Shown in pieces: positions 12,754 to 20,861 of a stretch of DNA of 36,886 nucleotides (position 1 is the stretch's first letter; each line of letters begins with the position of its first letter). The stretch is taken from positions 1-36,886 of IMG/VR virus record IMGVR_UViG_3300036795_000442, one strand, 5' to 3'. A program made the translations under genes and the position numbers. The DNA comes from a virus. The notes under the pieces were generated by a model. The model was not told the origin of the DNA. It did not search any database and was given only the letters and a program-made list of their open reading frames with translations.

Positions 12754-13347
12754 ATGCCGAACGGCTCGGCGGAGGGTTTGCGGCAGGCGGTGGACGCCTT
12801 CCAGGGCGACGCGGAAGACGCCGAGGCAGCTGGCGGCGACCTGTTCGGCGAGGTGACGGGCGCGCTCGATGCGCCCTCGCCGCTGTCGGCGCTGTTCGAG
12901 CCGCGCAAGGGCGGCGGGCGCCCGAAGGGCTCGCCGAACCGGATGACGACGCAGACCGCGCAATGGCTGTTGTCGCAGGTGCGTCACCCGCTGCTCGTTC
13001 TCGCCGAGGCTTACAGCATGTCGCCGGCCGAGCTCGCGCAGCGGATCGGGCTGGCGTCGGGCCGGTGGGAGAAGGCTGAGGGCGAGAAGGAACCCAGATG
13101 GGTGGAGGGCTACAGCGACGAGGTGCTGTTGCAGCTGTTCAAGATGCAGATGGGCTTCGCCGCCGACCTGGCCCCGTACGTGGCCAAGAAACAGCCGCAG
13201 GCGATCGATCTGAGCGCCGGCGCGGGCGGCGACTTCACCTTGGCCGTTCTAGGGGTATCGCTTCCCGCGCGCGGCGGGGTGGTGGGAAATCCTGGCGGCG
13301 TGATCGACGGCGAGACCCTCCGGCTACCCTCCAAGTCGGACGACTGA
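12754..13347 (+). CDS. terminase small subunit (probable)
   Basis: This protein has 197 residues. A basic KGGGRPKGSPNR hinge (about 51-62) precedes a helical segment (QWLLSQVRHPLLVLAEAYSM, then SPAELAQRIGL), followed by a FKMQMGFAADLAPYVAKKQP stretch. This hinge-plus-helix pattern is common in small phage DNA-packaging proteins directly upstream of the large terminase, and such proteins recognise the packaging site. The C-terminal 50 residues are Gly/Val-rich. It begins just after the repeat cluster, which fits a protein that binds a nearby site. Assignment rests on position plus pattern. Confidence 0.65.
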   Translation: MPNGSAEGLRQAVDAFQGDAEDAEAAGGDLFGEVTGALDAPSPLSALFEPRKGGGRPKGSPNRMTTQTAQWLLSQVRHPLLVLAEAYSMSPAELAQRIGLASGRWEKAEGEKEPRWVEGYSDEVLLQLFKMQMGFAADLAPYVAKKQPQAIDLSAGAGGDFTLAVLGVSLPARGGVVGNPGGVIDGETLRLPSKSDD

Positions 13348-13548
13348 AGTCGGAAACGCGGCTAAGGCGTTGAAATCCCTGAGTTCCTAGGTTCATTGCC
13401 GGTGAACCACGGGCGCCGAGGGCCTTTGACAGGCCGCCCGGCCGAACCCTTCCCTGTCTTGCGTCCCGCACGGATCGGCGTTGCGAAACCGGCCTCTCAC
13501 CGAACCTCAAAGCGAGACGAAGGGTCGGGGTTTGGGTGCGCGCGCGCG
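13348..13548. other. 200-base spacer between terminase genes
   Basis: Gene-free. It contains a 6-bp stem/7-base loop hairpin (GGTTCA ... TGAACC, 13390-13408) with no T-run. At 13480 there is GTTGCGA, 69 bases before the large terminase start, with GAACCT at a -10-like distance; it weakly matches the GTTGCC/G element found before other late genes. I considered and rejected a tRNA fragment here. Confidence 0.35.
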
Positions 13549-15165
13549 ATGACGACGTTCAGACTGCCACCCTACGAGCCGACGCCTACCATGGGTCGGT
13601 TTCACGCGTCGAGCGCCTTCCACCGGCACGTGGCCGGCCCAATCGGGTCGGGAAAGACGACGGCCGCGGCGCCGTGGGAGGCGGTGCTCACGGCGATGCA
13701 GCAGAAGCCCGACTCGAACGGGGTGCGCTTCTGCAAGATCGGCGTGCTGCGCGACACCTACCGGAACGTCTACCGCAGCCTGATCCCGACGTGGAACAAG
13801 GTCTTCCCGCGCGACCTCGGTAAGTTCGTCGGCTCCGACGACCGGCCGGCGATGCACCACCTGCGATTTCCGGCCCCGCTGCTCGACCGGCTGGGCCAGC
13901 CGACGCGCCAGGTGGGCATGTGCGAGCTGCAGACCGAGTTCCTGGCGCTCGGGACGAACACGGTCGAGGCCGTCTGCCGTGGCTGGGAGACGATGGGCGC
14001 GTACCTCGATGAGGAGGATCTGTTGCCGCCTGAGGCGCGCAGCTTCCTCGCCGGCCGGGCGCAGCGCGGCGGCGATGCGCGCTATCGGGTCAGCCGCGGC
14101 GTCTGGGGGTGCTTCAACAAGCCCGACATCGACCATCCGCTCTATCTGACCTGCGTCGAGGCCCCGCCGCCCGGGTGGGAGTTCTTCGACCAGCCGCCGG
14201 GCTTGCTTCCGGGGGGTCCGCCCTACATCACGAACCCAGACGCGGAGAACCTGCGCTGGCTCGATCCGAGCTACTATCCGCTCTCGGCCGACGGTCAGCC
14301 CGAGTGGTACGTGCGGCGCATGCTCCGAAACCAGTGGGGCGCGAGCGTCGCCGGCGAGCCGGTCTATCCGATGTTCAGCCGCGAGCGCCACGTGCTGTCG
14401 GCCGAGCTCGAACCGCCGGACGGCGCGGAGCTGGCGCTCGCGGCGGACGGCGGCGGAACGCCGGCGGCTGTCGTCGGGGGGCGCACGGAGACCGGGCGCC
14501 GCATCATCTACGCCGAAATCGTGCTGATCGACCCAAGCGACAAGCGCCGCATGCGGCTGCTCCACGGCGTGGGTCCGAGGCGCTTCGCCGAGGCGATCGC
14601 CGACGCCATCTGGCCGCGCTTCCGGCACTGCCGGATCACGATGGCCTACGGCGATCCGGCGGCCTTCTACGGGGCCGACCGCGAGATGGGCGAGTATTCG
14701 TTCATGGAGGTGGTCGGCAATCACCTCGGCATCGCGATGATGCCCGCACCCTCCAACGAGATCGATCTGCGGATCGAGGCGGTGCGCACGCCGCTGTCGC
14801 GGCTCAACCGCTACGACGGCCAGCCGGACCTGATGGTCAACCCGAGCTGCCGCCATCTGATCCGCGGCTTCACCAGCGACTACAAGTGGGAGGCGGTCGA
14901 CCCGAAACAGCCGGGCAAGCGGCTGAAGCCGCAGAAGTCCGCGACCTCCCACGTCCACGACGCCGGCCAGTACTTCGCGCTGGGCGACCAGGGCCGCGCG
15001 GCCGTCGTGGCGGGCCCGAAGTACGACCGCTTCCAGCCGGCCGCGGCGCCCAGCAGCGAGTTCGCGGACGCGTCGCGGAACATCTGGCGGGAGCATGAGC
15101 AGCGGGCGGCCGGCGAGCGGGGCGGCAACAGCTACAGCGCGGACTTCGACCTGTGGCGCTCGTGA
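13549..15165 (+). CDS. terL: terminase large subunit (packaging ATPase/nuclease)
   Basis: This 538-residue motor drives DNA into the prohead and cuts it. Walker A is GPIGSGKT at 30-37, and Walker B is at about 150-155 (GAYLDEED, Asp154-Glu155). The RNase H-like nuclease domain has candidate metal ligands Asp300 (ALAADGGG), Asp369 (AYGDPAAF) and Asp471 (SHVHDAGQY). I chose ATG 13549 because it starts a compact N-terminus close to the Walker motif; the open frame extends 153 bases upstream in non-protein-like sequence. The ribosome-binding site is weak. The gene follows the small terminase after a 200-base gap and overlaps the next gene. Confidence 0.92.
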   Translation: MTTFRLPPYEPTPTMGRFHASSAFHRHVAGPIGSGKTTAAAPWEAVLTAMQQKPDSNGVRFCKIGVLRDTYRNVYRSLIPTWNKVFPRDLGKFVGSDDRPAMHHLRFPAPLLDRLGQPTRQVGMCELQTEFLALGTNTVEAVCRGWETMGAYLDEEDLLPPEARSFLAGRAQRGGDARYRVSRGVWGCFNKPDIDHPLYLTCVEAPPPGWEFFDQPPGLLPGGPPYITNPDAENLRWLDPSYYPLSADGQPEWYVRRMLRNQWGASVAGEPVYPMFSRERHVLSAELEPPDGAELALAADGGGTPAAVVGGRTETGRRIIYAEIVLIDPSDKRRMRLLHGVGPRRFAEAIADAIWPRFRHCRITMAYGDPAAFYGADREMGEYSFMEVVGNHLGIAMMPAPSNEIDLRIEAVRTPLSRLNRYDGQPDLMVNPSCRHLIRGFTSDYKWEAVDPKQPGKRLKPQKSATSHVHDAGQYFALGDQGRAAVVAGPKYDRFQPAAAPSSEFADASRNIWREHEQRAAGERGGNSYSADFDLWRS

Positions 15166-15593
15166 TCGCGGCGGCGCTGGGGACGGACTTCCTCGAGGCG
15201 CTGGGGGACGACGGAGGTGTCGTAACCTGGCGACAGCGGCGGCACGTGGGGCTGTTCGCGCGGCAGGCCGCCGGCGGGGCGGCGCTGGCGGCGCGGACCG
15301 CGGCGGGCGAGCTCGTCTGCCTCGGCGGCGTCTATGCCGGCCCGGACGGCGACGGCGAGGCCTGGTTCGCGGCCGGCGCGGCGTTCAAGGCCCACACCGT
15401 CGCCGGCGTGCGGGCGCTGCGGAGCTACTTCGAGGTCATCGGCGACGGCTGCGCGCCGCTGACCGTCGTCGCGCTCGTCCGTCCGGAGGGCGTTGCCGGG
15501 GCGCGGCTGGCCCGATGGTTGGGCTTCGAGGACGACGGCCCGCGGGAAACCGGGTTCGGCCTCATGCAGCGCTGGGTGCGGAGGTTCGAATGA
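15162..15593 (+). CDS. GNAT-acyltransferase-like virion-region protein
   Basis: This protein has 143 residues from GTG 15162 (GTGA overlap with terL); GTG 15153 is an in-frame alternative three codons earlier. The central part alternates short strands and helices. The C-terminal region, PLTVVALVRPEGVAGARLARWLGFEDDG, has the ARxLxRxLGFxxxG ending of GNAT-fold proteins. Small GNAT-like proteins in this position, between terminase and connector, occur in T7-like podoviruses; their substrate is not established. I cannot see an intact acetyl-CoA-binding R/QxxGxG/A motif, so enzymatic activity is doubtful. Confidence 0.6.
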   Translation: MIAAALGTDFLEALGDDGGVVTWRQRRHVGLFARQAAGGAALAARTAAGELVCLGGVYAGPDGDGEAWFAAGAAFKAHTVAGVRALRSYFEVIGDGCAPLTVVALVRPEGVAGARLARWLGFEDDGPRETGFGLMQRWVRRFE

Positions 15594-15850
15594 GCGGCGT
15601 CGTGGACAGCATCTTCGGGATCAAGACCTCGGCGCAGAAGCAGGCCGAGGCCCAGCAGGCGCAGGCCCAGCAGATCCAGCAGCGCCAGCTCTACGCCAGC
15701 CAGGAGAGCCAGGCGCAGACCGCGGCCGAACAGGTGGGCTCCGGCCGCCGGCTGCGCGGCCTCGGCCGCCAGGCGCTGGCGTTCCAGGGCAACACGCTGG
15801 GCGTCGGCACCGACCTCACCGGCGGCGCGAACCCCGGCGCGGCCAGCTGA
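15590..15850 (+). CDS. small Gln/Ala-rich protein upstream of the portal
   Basis: This 86-residue protein starts at ATG 15590, overlapping the previous stop (ATGA). Residues 15-50 are a Gln/Ala-rich helix (AQKQAEAQQAQAQQIQQRQ) that should be coiled-coil. The tail is Gly-rich (GNTLGVGTDLTGG). The style resembles short internal or head-assembly proteins of podoviruses. It shares one base with the portal start (TGATG). No enzymatic role is apparent. Confidence 0.6.
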   Translation: MSGVVDSIFGIKTSAQKQAEAQQAQAQQIQQRQLYASQESQAQTAAEQVGSGRRLRGLGRQALAFQGNTLGVGTDLTGGANPGAAS

Positions 15851-17451
15851 TGGCGGCCTGGTCCGACAAGCTGGTCTGCGAGCGCCAGCGCGCGGCGGAA
15901 ACGGCGCGCGGTCCGGTTCTGCCCTACATCCGCGAGGCGCTGTACTACTCGATGCCCTGGCGGCTGCCGGGGAACCTCGGCCTCGCGGCGATGCAGCGGC
16001 TGTTCGACGGCACGGCGCCGAACGCAGCGCAGCGGGCCGCCAACAAGCTGCAACAGGAGATCGTGCCGCCCGGCCAGCGCTGGGGCGAGCTCGAGGCCGG
16101 GCCGCTGGTCCCGGCGAACATGATCGAGAAGGTGAACCGCCAGCTGGCGACCCCGAACGACGTCATCCTGTCGGCGCTCAACGCCGTCGACAGCGCCTTC
16201 AACAGCAAGACCACGGAGGTGTTCACCGACTTCCTGCTGGGCACCGGCGCCATGCTGGCGCTCGAAGGCGACGACCGCGTGCCGATCAGGTGGCAGACGG
16301 CCGCGGCGTGGGCGCTGGCGATCGAGGAGGGGGCGACCGGGCGCATCGACAACGTCTTCTGGCGCAAGAAGTACCCGGCGTGGCTGCTGCCGCAGCACTG
16401 GCCGCAGGCGGCCTGGTCGGGCGCGACCCAGAAGCTGATCGCCTCCGGCTCGACGGACAAGGTCGAGATCACCCAGGCGACCTACTTCGATCCGGACATC
16501 GTCGGCTGGCGGCTCTGCATCATGGAGAACGACCGCTGCGTCTACGACGTGGCGCGCGACCGCACCAATCCGTGGATCATCCCGCGCTACTGGACCTCGC
16601 CGGACGACCCGTGGGGCCGCGGCCCGCTGATGCTGGGCCTGCCGGACGTGCGCACCGCCAACAAGACGGTGGAGATGATCCTCCGCGCGGCGGCCTTCCA
16701 GCTCGCGCCGCCGTTGATGGTGCTGCACGACGGGGTGGTGAACCCCGACACGCTGCGGCTGGCGCCCCAGGCGCTGATCCGGGTGGCGCGCACCGGCGGC
16801 CCGATGGGCGCCTCGATCACGCCGCTGGACGTCGGCGCGAACGTCAACCTGGGGCAGATCATCCTGCAGGACCAGCGCCAGAACATCACCAAGACCATCG
16901 GCGACACTCAGCTGCCGCCCGAGGCCGGCGCGGTGCGCTCGGCCACCGAGTGGGTGCAGCGGACCAAGGATCTCCAGTACGACAACGGCGCGGCCTTCGG
17001 GCGGCTCACGTTCGAGTTCGTGCCGCAGGTCTACGCCCGGACCATCGACATCCTGGACCGCAAGAAGGTGTCCACGCTGGTCTTCGACCAGCTGAAGATC
17101 GACCAGCTGGTGATGCGGGTGAAGCTGACCGGGCCGCTCGCCCGGGCGCAGAACCTCAACGACGTCGAGACCATCGTGCAGTTCTGGGAGCTGGCGCGCA
17201 GCATCGGCGGCGAGGCGGCCTTCTACCAGGTCGCCGCGCTGCAGGACGGCCTGCCGCGGCTCGCCAAGCTGATGGGCGTGCCGATGTGGGCGGTGAACGA
17301 CGAGGCGACGCGCCAGATGCTCGCCAAGGCCGCCGGCACGATGGCGGCGCAGGTGATGCAGCAGAACGGCGGGGCGCCGCAGGGCGGCGCGCCGAACCCG
17401 TACGCGCCGGCCGCGCCGCCCTCGTCGCCGTCGCTGAGCCTGGTGGCGTGA
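15850..17451 (+). CDS. head-to-tail connector (portal) protein, T7 gp8-like
   Basis: This 533-residue protein is close to the usual length of podoviral connectors (T7 gp8 is about 536). It shows the characteristic start (a charged helix, then LPYIREALYYSMPW), a KLQQEIVPPGQRW segment, DPWGRGPLMLGLPD near residue 255, and the long C-terminal helical region with PEAGAVRSATEWVQR. In the virion it would form the dodecameric ring through which DNA is packaged and ejected. The last 30 residues are Gly/Pro/Ala-rich. It is coupled on both sides by TGATG overlaps. Confidence 0.9.
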   Translation: MAAWSDKLVCERQRAAETARGPVLPYIREALYYSMPWRLPGNLGLAAMQRLFDGTAPNAAQRAANKLQQEIVPPGQRWGELEAGPLVPANMIEKVNRQLATPNDVILSALNAVDSAFNSKTTEVFTDFLLGTGAMLALEGDDRVPIRWQTAAAWALAIEEGATGRIDNVFWRKKYPAWLLPQHWPQAAWSGATQKLIASGSTDKVEITQATYFDPDIVGWRLCIMENDRCVYDVARDRTNPWIIPRYWTSPDDPWGRGPLMLGLPDVRTANKTVEMILRAAAFQLAPPLMVLHDGVVNPDTLRLAPQALIRVARTGGPMGASITPLDVGANVNLGQIILQDQRQNITKTIGDTQLPPEAGAVRSATEWVQRTKDLQYDNGAAFGRLTFEFVPQVYARTIDILDRKKVSTLVFDQLKIDQLVMRVKLTGPLARAQNLNDVETIVQFWELARSIGGEAAFYQVAALQDGLPRLAKLMGVPMWAVNDEATRQMLAKAAGTMAAQVMQQNGGAPQGGAPNPYAPAAPPSSPSLSLVA

Positions 17452-17927
17452 TGAGCGAGCCGTCGATCGAGGACGCCATGCGCTGGCTGTCGGCCGGGCA
17501 GATCGCGCCGGACGGGACGCTGCGCGCCGAGGTGCAGTCGGCCGGCCAGGACGACTACGACTACCGGGCGCGCTGCGTCTACGAGGCGTTCCGCAGCGAG
17601 GCCGGCCGCGTGGCGCTCGAGACGCTGCTGAAGGTCACGCTGTTCCGCGCGCCGGTGGATCACCGGCTGCCGAGCGAGGGCGAATACCTGCGCTTCGCGC
17701 AGCTGCGGCAGGGCCAGAACCAGGCCGCGGCGGCCCTGCTCGCCTACTTCGACCACGGCCAGAGCTTGGAGAGACCCCGTGCATCCGCACCGCTACCAAC
17801 TGATGACGCAGCGAGCGACCTTCTCGCCGGACGACGGAGCTACGGCAGCGCCGCCGACGACGCCGGCGACCCCGCCAGCTGGCTCGACTGGTTCGACGGA
17901 GGCCCCGGCGTCGCCGTCACCGCCTGA
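17451..17927 (+). CDS. Bbp19-like phage protein
   Basis: This protein has 158 residues. The core (residues about 38-105), YRARCVYEAFRSEAGRVAL, then LLKVTLFR and LRFAQLRQGQNQAAAALL, resembles the Bbp19-type small proteins found between portal and scaffold/capsid in BPP-1-like podoviruses. Those have a Y..vF.s..GR.VL..L pattern and an EGxR/Q helix. Function is not established. The last 50 residues overlap the scaffold gene's first 149 bases in another frame and look low-complexity, so only the first two thirds may be under strong constraint. Confidence 0.65.
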   Translation: MSEPSIEDAMRWLSAGQIAPDGTLRAEVQSAGQDDYDYRARCVYEAFRSEAGRVALETLLKVTLFRAPVDHRLPSEGEYLRFAQLRQGQNQAAAALLAYFDHGQSLERPRASAPLPTDDAASDLLAGRRSYGSAADDAGDPASWLDWFDGGPGVAVTA

Positions 17928-18606
17928 AGGCGCTGCGCCGGCCGCGCCGGCCGCCGCGCCAGCGCCGGTCCCCGCCGCGACCGCGCCCGATCCCGCCGCG
18001 GCGCCGGCGCCCGCGCCCGACCCTGCCGAGGCGGCGCGGGCGATCGTGCCGGAGAGCTTCGAGGCCTACCAGGTCAACCTGCCGCCGGAGCTGGTGAAGT
18101 ACACCGGCGCCGCGACGGACCCGGTGATGAAGGCGCTGCGCGAGCACGCGCTCGAGCAGAAGTGGCCGCAGGGCCGCTTCGACGACACGCTGAGCCTGAT
18201 CAAGGTGTTCGCGGACAAGGGCGTGCTCGTGCCGCTGTTCGACCCGGCGGCCGAGGCGGCCAAGCTCGGCGACAAGGGCGCGGCGCGCCGCCAGGACGTC
18301 GAGATCTTCGCCAAGAGCCTGAAGTCGCGAAACGAGATCACCGACGAGGAATTCGGCGAGATGGCCTCGCTGGCGGCCACCGCCGCCGGCGTGCAGCTGG
18401 TGGAGAAACTGAGGAAGATGATGGGCGACGCAGGCAAGACCCCGATCGACGCGCCGAGCGGCGGCGACCAGAGCGCGAGCAGCCCGGCGATGGCCGAGGC
18501 TCAGACCATGCGGGCCGATCCCCGCTACGGCAAGGACAGCACGTTCACCCGGTCCGCGGACCGCAAGTGGGTCGCGGCTTGGGAGGCCGACAAGACCACG
18601 AAGTAG
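17779..18606 (+). CDS. capsid assembly scaffolding protein
   Basis: This protein has 275 residues. The first 95 are Pro/Ala/Thr-rich and disordered. The rest is charged and helical: PESFEAYQVNLPPELVKYTG, then a LIKVFADKGVLVPLF segment and DEEFGEMASLAATAAGVQLVE. It ends with a basic KWVAAWEADKTTK tail. Position directly before the major capsid gene and the disordered-plus-helical layout fit a T7 gp9-type scaffold, whose C-terminus contacts capsid protein. The start is GTG 17779 with GGAGAG six bases upstream; ATG 17803 is an alternative. Its first 149 bases overlap the Bbp19-like gene. Confidence 0.75.
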   Translation: MHPHRYQLMTQRATFSPDDGATAAPPTTPATPPAGSTGSTEAPASPSPPEGAAPAAPAAAPAPVPAATAPDPAAAPAPAPDPAEAARAIVPESFEAYQVNLPPELVKYTGAATDPVMKALREHALEQKWPQGRFDDTLSLIKVFADKGVLVPLFDPAAEAAKLGDKGAARRQDVEIFAKSLKSRNEITDEEFGEMASLAATAAGVQLVEKLRKMMGDAGKTPIDAPSGGDQSASSPAMAEAQTMRADPRYGKDSTFTRSADRKWVAAWEADKTTK

Positions 18607-18607
18607 C

Positions 18608-18635
18608 GTTGCGGCGCCGGCGCACCCGCCAGTCT
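18608..18635 (+). promoter_or_regulatory. candidate late promoter before the major capsid gene
   Basis: GTTGCG at 18608 follows the scaffold stop codon directly (TAG-C-GTTGCG). At the same distance as in the other copies (29376, 32129, 35586) there is a [GC]ANNNT hexamer, here CAGTCT at 18630-18635. Transcription would start near 18642, leaving a leader with a hairpin and an AGGAG ribosome-binding site before the capsid ATG. Confidence 0.4.
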
Positions 18636-18648
18636 CGGAGGGTCAACC

Positions 18649-18665
18649 GCCGGCGTCCCGCCGGC
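18649..18665 (+). promoter_or_regulatory. GC-rich hairpin in the capsid leader
   Basis: GCCGGCG/CGCCGGC forms a 7-bp stem with a 3-base loop, followed by TCTCTCTC rather than a T-run. It lies 24 bases before the capsid ATG and just ahead of the ribosome-binding site. It could protect the 5' end of an abundant message; a terminator role is less likely. Confidence 0.4.
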
Positions 18666-18688
18666 TCTCTCTCAGGAGCTAGCCCTCG

Positions 18689-19597
18689 ATGTCCGGCCAT
18701 AACCTGCCCGACTGGTTCATTCCCAAGTACCAAGAAGAAGTCACCCTGCGCGGCCAGCAGAAGATGCGGCGCCTGATGGGCTCGACGGTCGACACCGGCA
18801 CCTTCATCGGCGACGACTGCCACTTCCCGCGCTTCGGCTCGGTCGAAACCTACAAGTCCGACCGCATGGCCGAGCTCGCCTTCGCCAACGCGAAGATGGA
18901 CTGGGTGAGCTCGAAGGCCACCCCGGAATTCGTCGCCTTCGGCATCTGGGACCCGGACAAGAAGAAGCTCGGCCCGAACGCGCCGGGCCAGTTCGCGGAA
19001 GCGGCCGTCAAGGCGGTCAACCGCGCCCACGACCGCCAGCAGATCGACGCCTTCAACGACGCGGCGGCCAACGGCGTGGTCAACACCCGCAACGACGCGG
19101 CCGAGACCATCACCACCATCGGCGACTACACCGACACCGCGGACCTCACCGTGATCATGGACGCCTACCAGACGCTCGGCACCAACGAGATGCTGGACGG
19201 CGCCCAGGTCTGGGTCGTGGCCCCGCAGAAGCTGCTGACGCAGTGGTCGCTCGATCCCTACCTGGCCAAGAACGACATGAAGACCAACCGGCCCTGGGAC
19301 AACTTCAACTTCGTCCAGTACGAGCGCCTGGCCGGCAACGGCGGCACCGGCCTCGGCTCCCTGGCGGACGGCGCGACCGGCGTCGACTGCTTCATGTGGG
19401 TCAACGAGGCGGTGGCCAGTTCGCAGAACGACCCCGACACCCCCGTGGTCGAGCGCATCGGCAACAAGCTCACCGACATGATCGGCTCCTGGTTCCAGGC
19501 CACCACCAAGGTGCTGCTGCCGGAGGGGCTGATCCGCATCAAGTCGGAGATCGACTTCACCCTCAGCAAGGCGCCGGTCATCACCCAGGCGGTCTAG
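18689..19597 (+). CDS. major capsid protein
   Basis: This 302-residue protein forms the head shell. It starts SGHNLPDWFIPKYQEEV, has a spine-helix-like region around residues 60-115, and a C-terminal domain with DMIGSWFQATTKVLLPEGLIRIK, typical of HK97-fold capsid proteins from podoviruses. No N-terminal delta domain is evident, which fits the separate scaffold gene. It is the only late gene flanked by its own candidate promoter, leader hairpin and strong terminator, as expected for the most abundant product. AGGAG lies ten bases before the ATG. Fold assignment is by position and pattern. Confidence 0.85.
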   Translation: MSGHNLPDWFIPKYQEEVTLRGQQKMRRLMGSTVDTGTFIGDDCHFPRFGSVETYKSDRMAELAFANAKMDWVSSKATPEFVAFGIWDPDKKKLGPNAPGQFAEAAVKAVNRAHDRQQIDAFNDAAANGVVNTRNDAAETITTIGDYTDTADLTVIMDAYQTLGTNEMLDGAQVWVVAPQKLLTQWSLDPYLAKNDMKTNRPWDNFNFVQYERLAGNGGTGLGSLADGATGVDCFMWVNEAVASSQNDPDTPVVERIGNKLTDMIGSWFQATTKVLLPEGLIRIKSEIDFTLSKAPVITQAV

Positions 19598-19653
19598 CCG
19601 CGCCGGCTTCCGGTTCCTCCGCGGCCCTCTGCCCCTCAGCGGGCCGCAGACCT

Positions 19654-19686
19654 GGCCCCGGCGCTCATACCGCCGGGGCCTTTTTT
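19654..19686 (+). terminator. strong intrinsic terminator after the capsid gene
   Basis: GGCCCCGGCG (19654-19663) pairs perfectly with CGCCGGGGCC (19671-19680), giving a 10-bp stem and 7-base loop, followed by six T (19681-19686). An additional hairpin (GCGGCCC ... GGGCCGC, 19621-19647) lies just upstream. It would end or attenuate capsid transcription before the tail genes; no obvious promoter separates it from the gene at 19705. Confidence 0.92.
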
Positions 19687-19704
19687 GTCGGAAGGTTACG
19701 ACAG

Positions 19705-20379
19705 ATGGCCCGCAGCGACCTCGACGTCTGCAACCTCGCGATCGGCAAGATCGGCGGCGAGCCGCTGGAAGCGATCGACGAGGACAGCCCGCTGGGCGTG
19801 TTCTGCGGGCTGAACTACGGCCCCAAGCGCGACTACCTGCTGGGCCTCTACGACTGGCGCTTCGCCAACACGATCGCGCTGCTCGGCCGCATCGCCCCGA
19901 CGCCGCCGGGCACGCCGCTGCGCAACCTGTTCAAGCCGCCGTCGGACATCGTCGGCGCAGTCCGCGCGTTCCGTGACGGGCCGGACGCGCACAGCCGCAT
20001 GGTGCGCTGCCTGATCTCGGCCGTGGGCGTCTCCAGCGACGCCAACCAGGTCTACGCCGAGTACACCGCGCTCGCGCCCGAGGCGGCGTGGCCGTCGTGG
20101 TTCGTGGAGCTGGCCGCCACCGCGTTCGCCGCGGACCTGGCGCGCCGGCGTCCGGATGCGGACCTCGCCAACGCCCTGCAGGTGGAGGCCTTCGGCACGC
20201 CGGAACAGAACGGCGAGGGCGGCAAGTACCTGACCGCGCGCCAGGCCGACAGCCGCAACGCGCCGCAGCGCCAGCTGTTCGCCTACGACGCCGGCGAGCT
20301 GGTGGAGGCGCGCATGGGCTACGGCGCGCTGCCGTACGCCGGGCGGCTGGTGTTCGTCGACACGGGCGCCGGCTCATGA
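19705..20379 (+). CDS. tail tubular protein A (T7 gp11-like)
   Basis: This 224-residue protein begins ARSDLDVCNLAIGKIG, then YGPKRDYLLGLYDWRFA, the recognisable start of tail tubular protein A (gatekeeper) in T7-type podoviruses: short N-terminal helix, DxxNxALxxLG-type turn and a conserved Trp-Arg-Phe. It would form the ring below the connector. It is slightly longer than T7 gp11 (196 residues), with a Gly-rich C-terminal extension. GGAAGG precedes the ATG by nine bases. It is the first gene after the capsid terminator and overlaps the tail tubular B start. Confidence 0.85.
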   Translation: MARSDLDVCNLAIGKIGGEPLEAIDEDSPLGVFCGLNYGPKRDYLLGLYDWRFANTIALLGRIAPTPPGTPLRNLFKPPSDIVGAVRAFRDGPDAHSRMVRCLISAVGVSSDANQVYAEYTALAPEAAWPSWFVELAATAFAADLARRRPDADLANALQVEAFGTPEQNGEGGKYLTARQADSRNAPQRQLFAYDAGELVEARMGYGALPYAGRLVFVDTGAGS

Positions 20380-20861
20380 GCTCGGAGATCCTGCGCCAGA
20401 CCTCCTGGAACTCGGGCGAGCTCGACCCGGACCTGCTCGGCCGCTCCGACGTGACGGTGAGCCGCAACGCCGCCGCGCGCATCGAGAATTGCCTCTGCAT
20501 CCCGCAGGGGCCGCTGACCCGGCGCCCGGGCCTGCCGCGCGTCGACATCGTGCGCCACCCGCTGGCGGCGATCGACTACAGCGGCGCGACGCTCACGGCG
20601 CCCAACGGCGGCGATGAAACCAAGCTGGCGGCGAACGACGGCGACCCGCTGCTGACCACCGCGGACCTCGCGGCGACGGACGGCTACGTGGTGGTCGAGA
20701 TCGACTTCGGCGCGGCCGTCACCTTCCACGCCGTCGACCTGGTGGACTACGGCCTGCACGACACCTCGGGCGGCGGCACGGCGCCGGCGCCGGTCACCAT
20801 CGGCTATCCGTGGGGCGCCATCGGCCCCATCGACGTCGGCGGCTTCTACAACCTGCTATGA
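20376..20861 (+). CDS. tail tubular protein B, N-terminal part (split gene)
   Basis: This protein has 161 residues, with ATG 20376 overlapping the previous stop. Residues 1-52 (LRQTSWNSGELDPDLLGRSD, then NCLCIPQGPLTRRPG) are the classic N-terminus of tail tubular protein B (nozzle, T7 gp12-like). Residues from about 68 form the start of a beta-sandwich, discoidin-like insert (VVVEIDFGAAVTFHAVDLV). The frame ends in the middle of this domain, and the remainder continues in the next ORF, a -1 frame away. Either two coupled chains form the nozzle, or a frameshift broke a single gene. Confidence 0.8.
   Translation: MSSEILRQTSWNSGELDPDLLGRSDVTVSRNAAARIENCLCIPQGPLTRRPGLPRVDIVRHPLAAIDYSGATLTAPNGGDETKLAANDGDPLLTTADLAATDGYVVVEIDFGAAVTFHAVDLVDYGLHDTSGGGTAPAPVTIGYPWGAIGPIDVGGFYNLL

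Noticed and set aside
13380-13410. tRNA fragment or attachment core between terminase genes
   Set aside because: Only a 6-bp hairpin with TTGCCGG loop; no cloverleaf, no matching direct repeat at the window ends.
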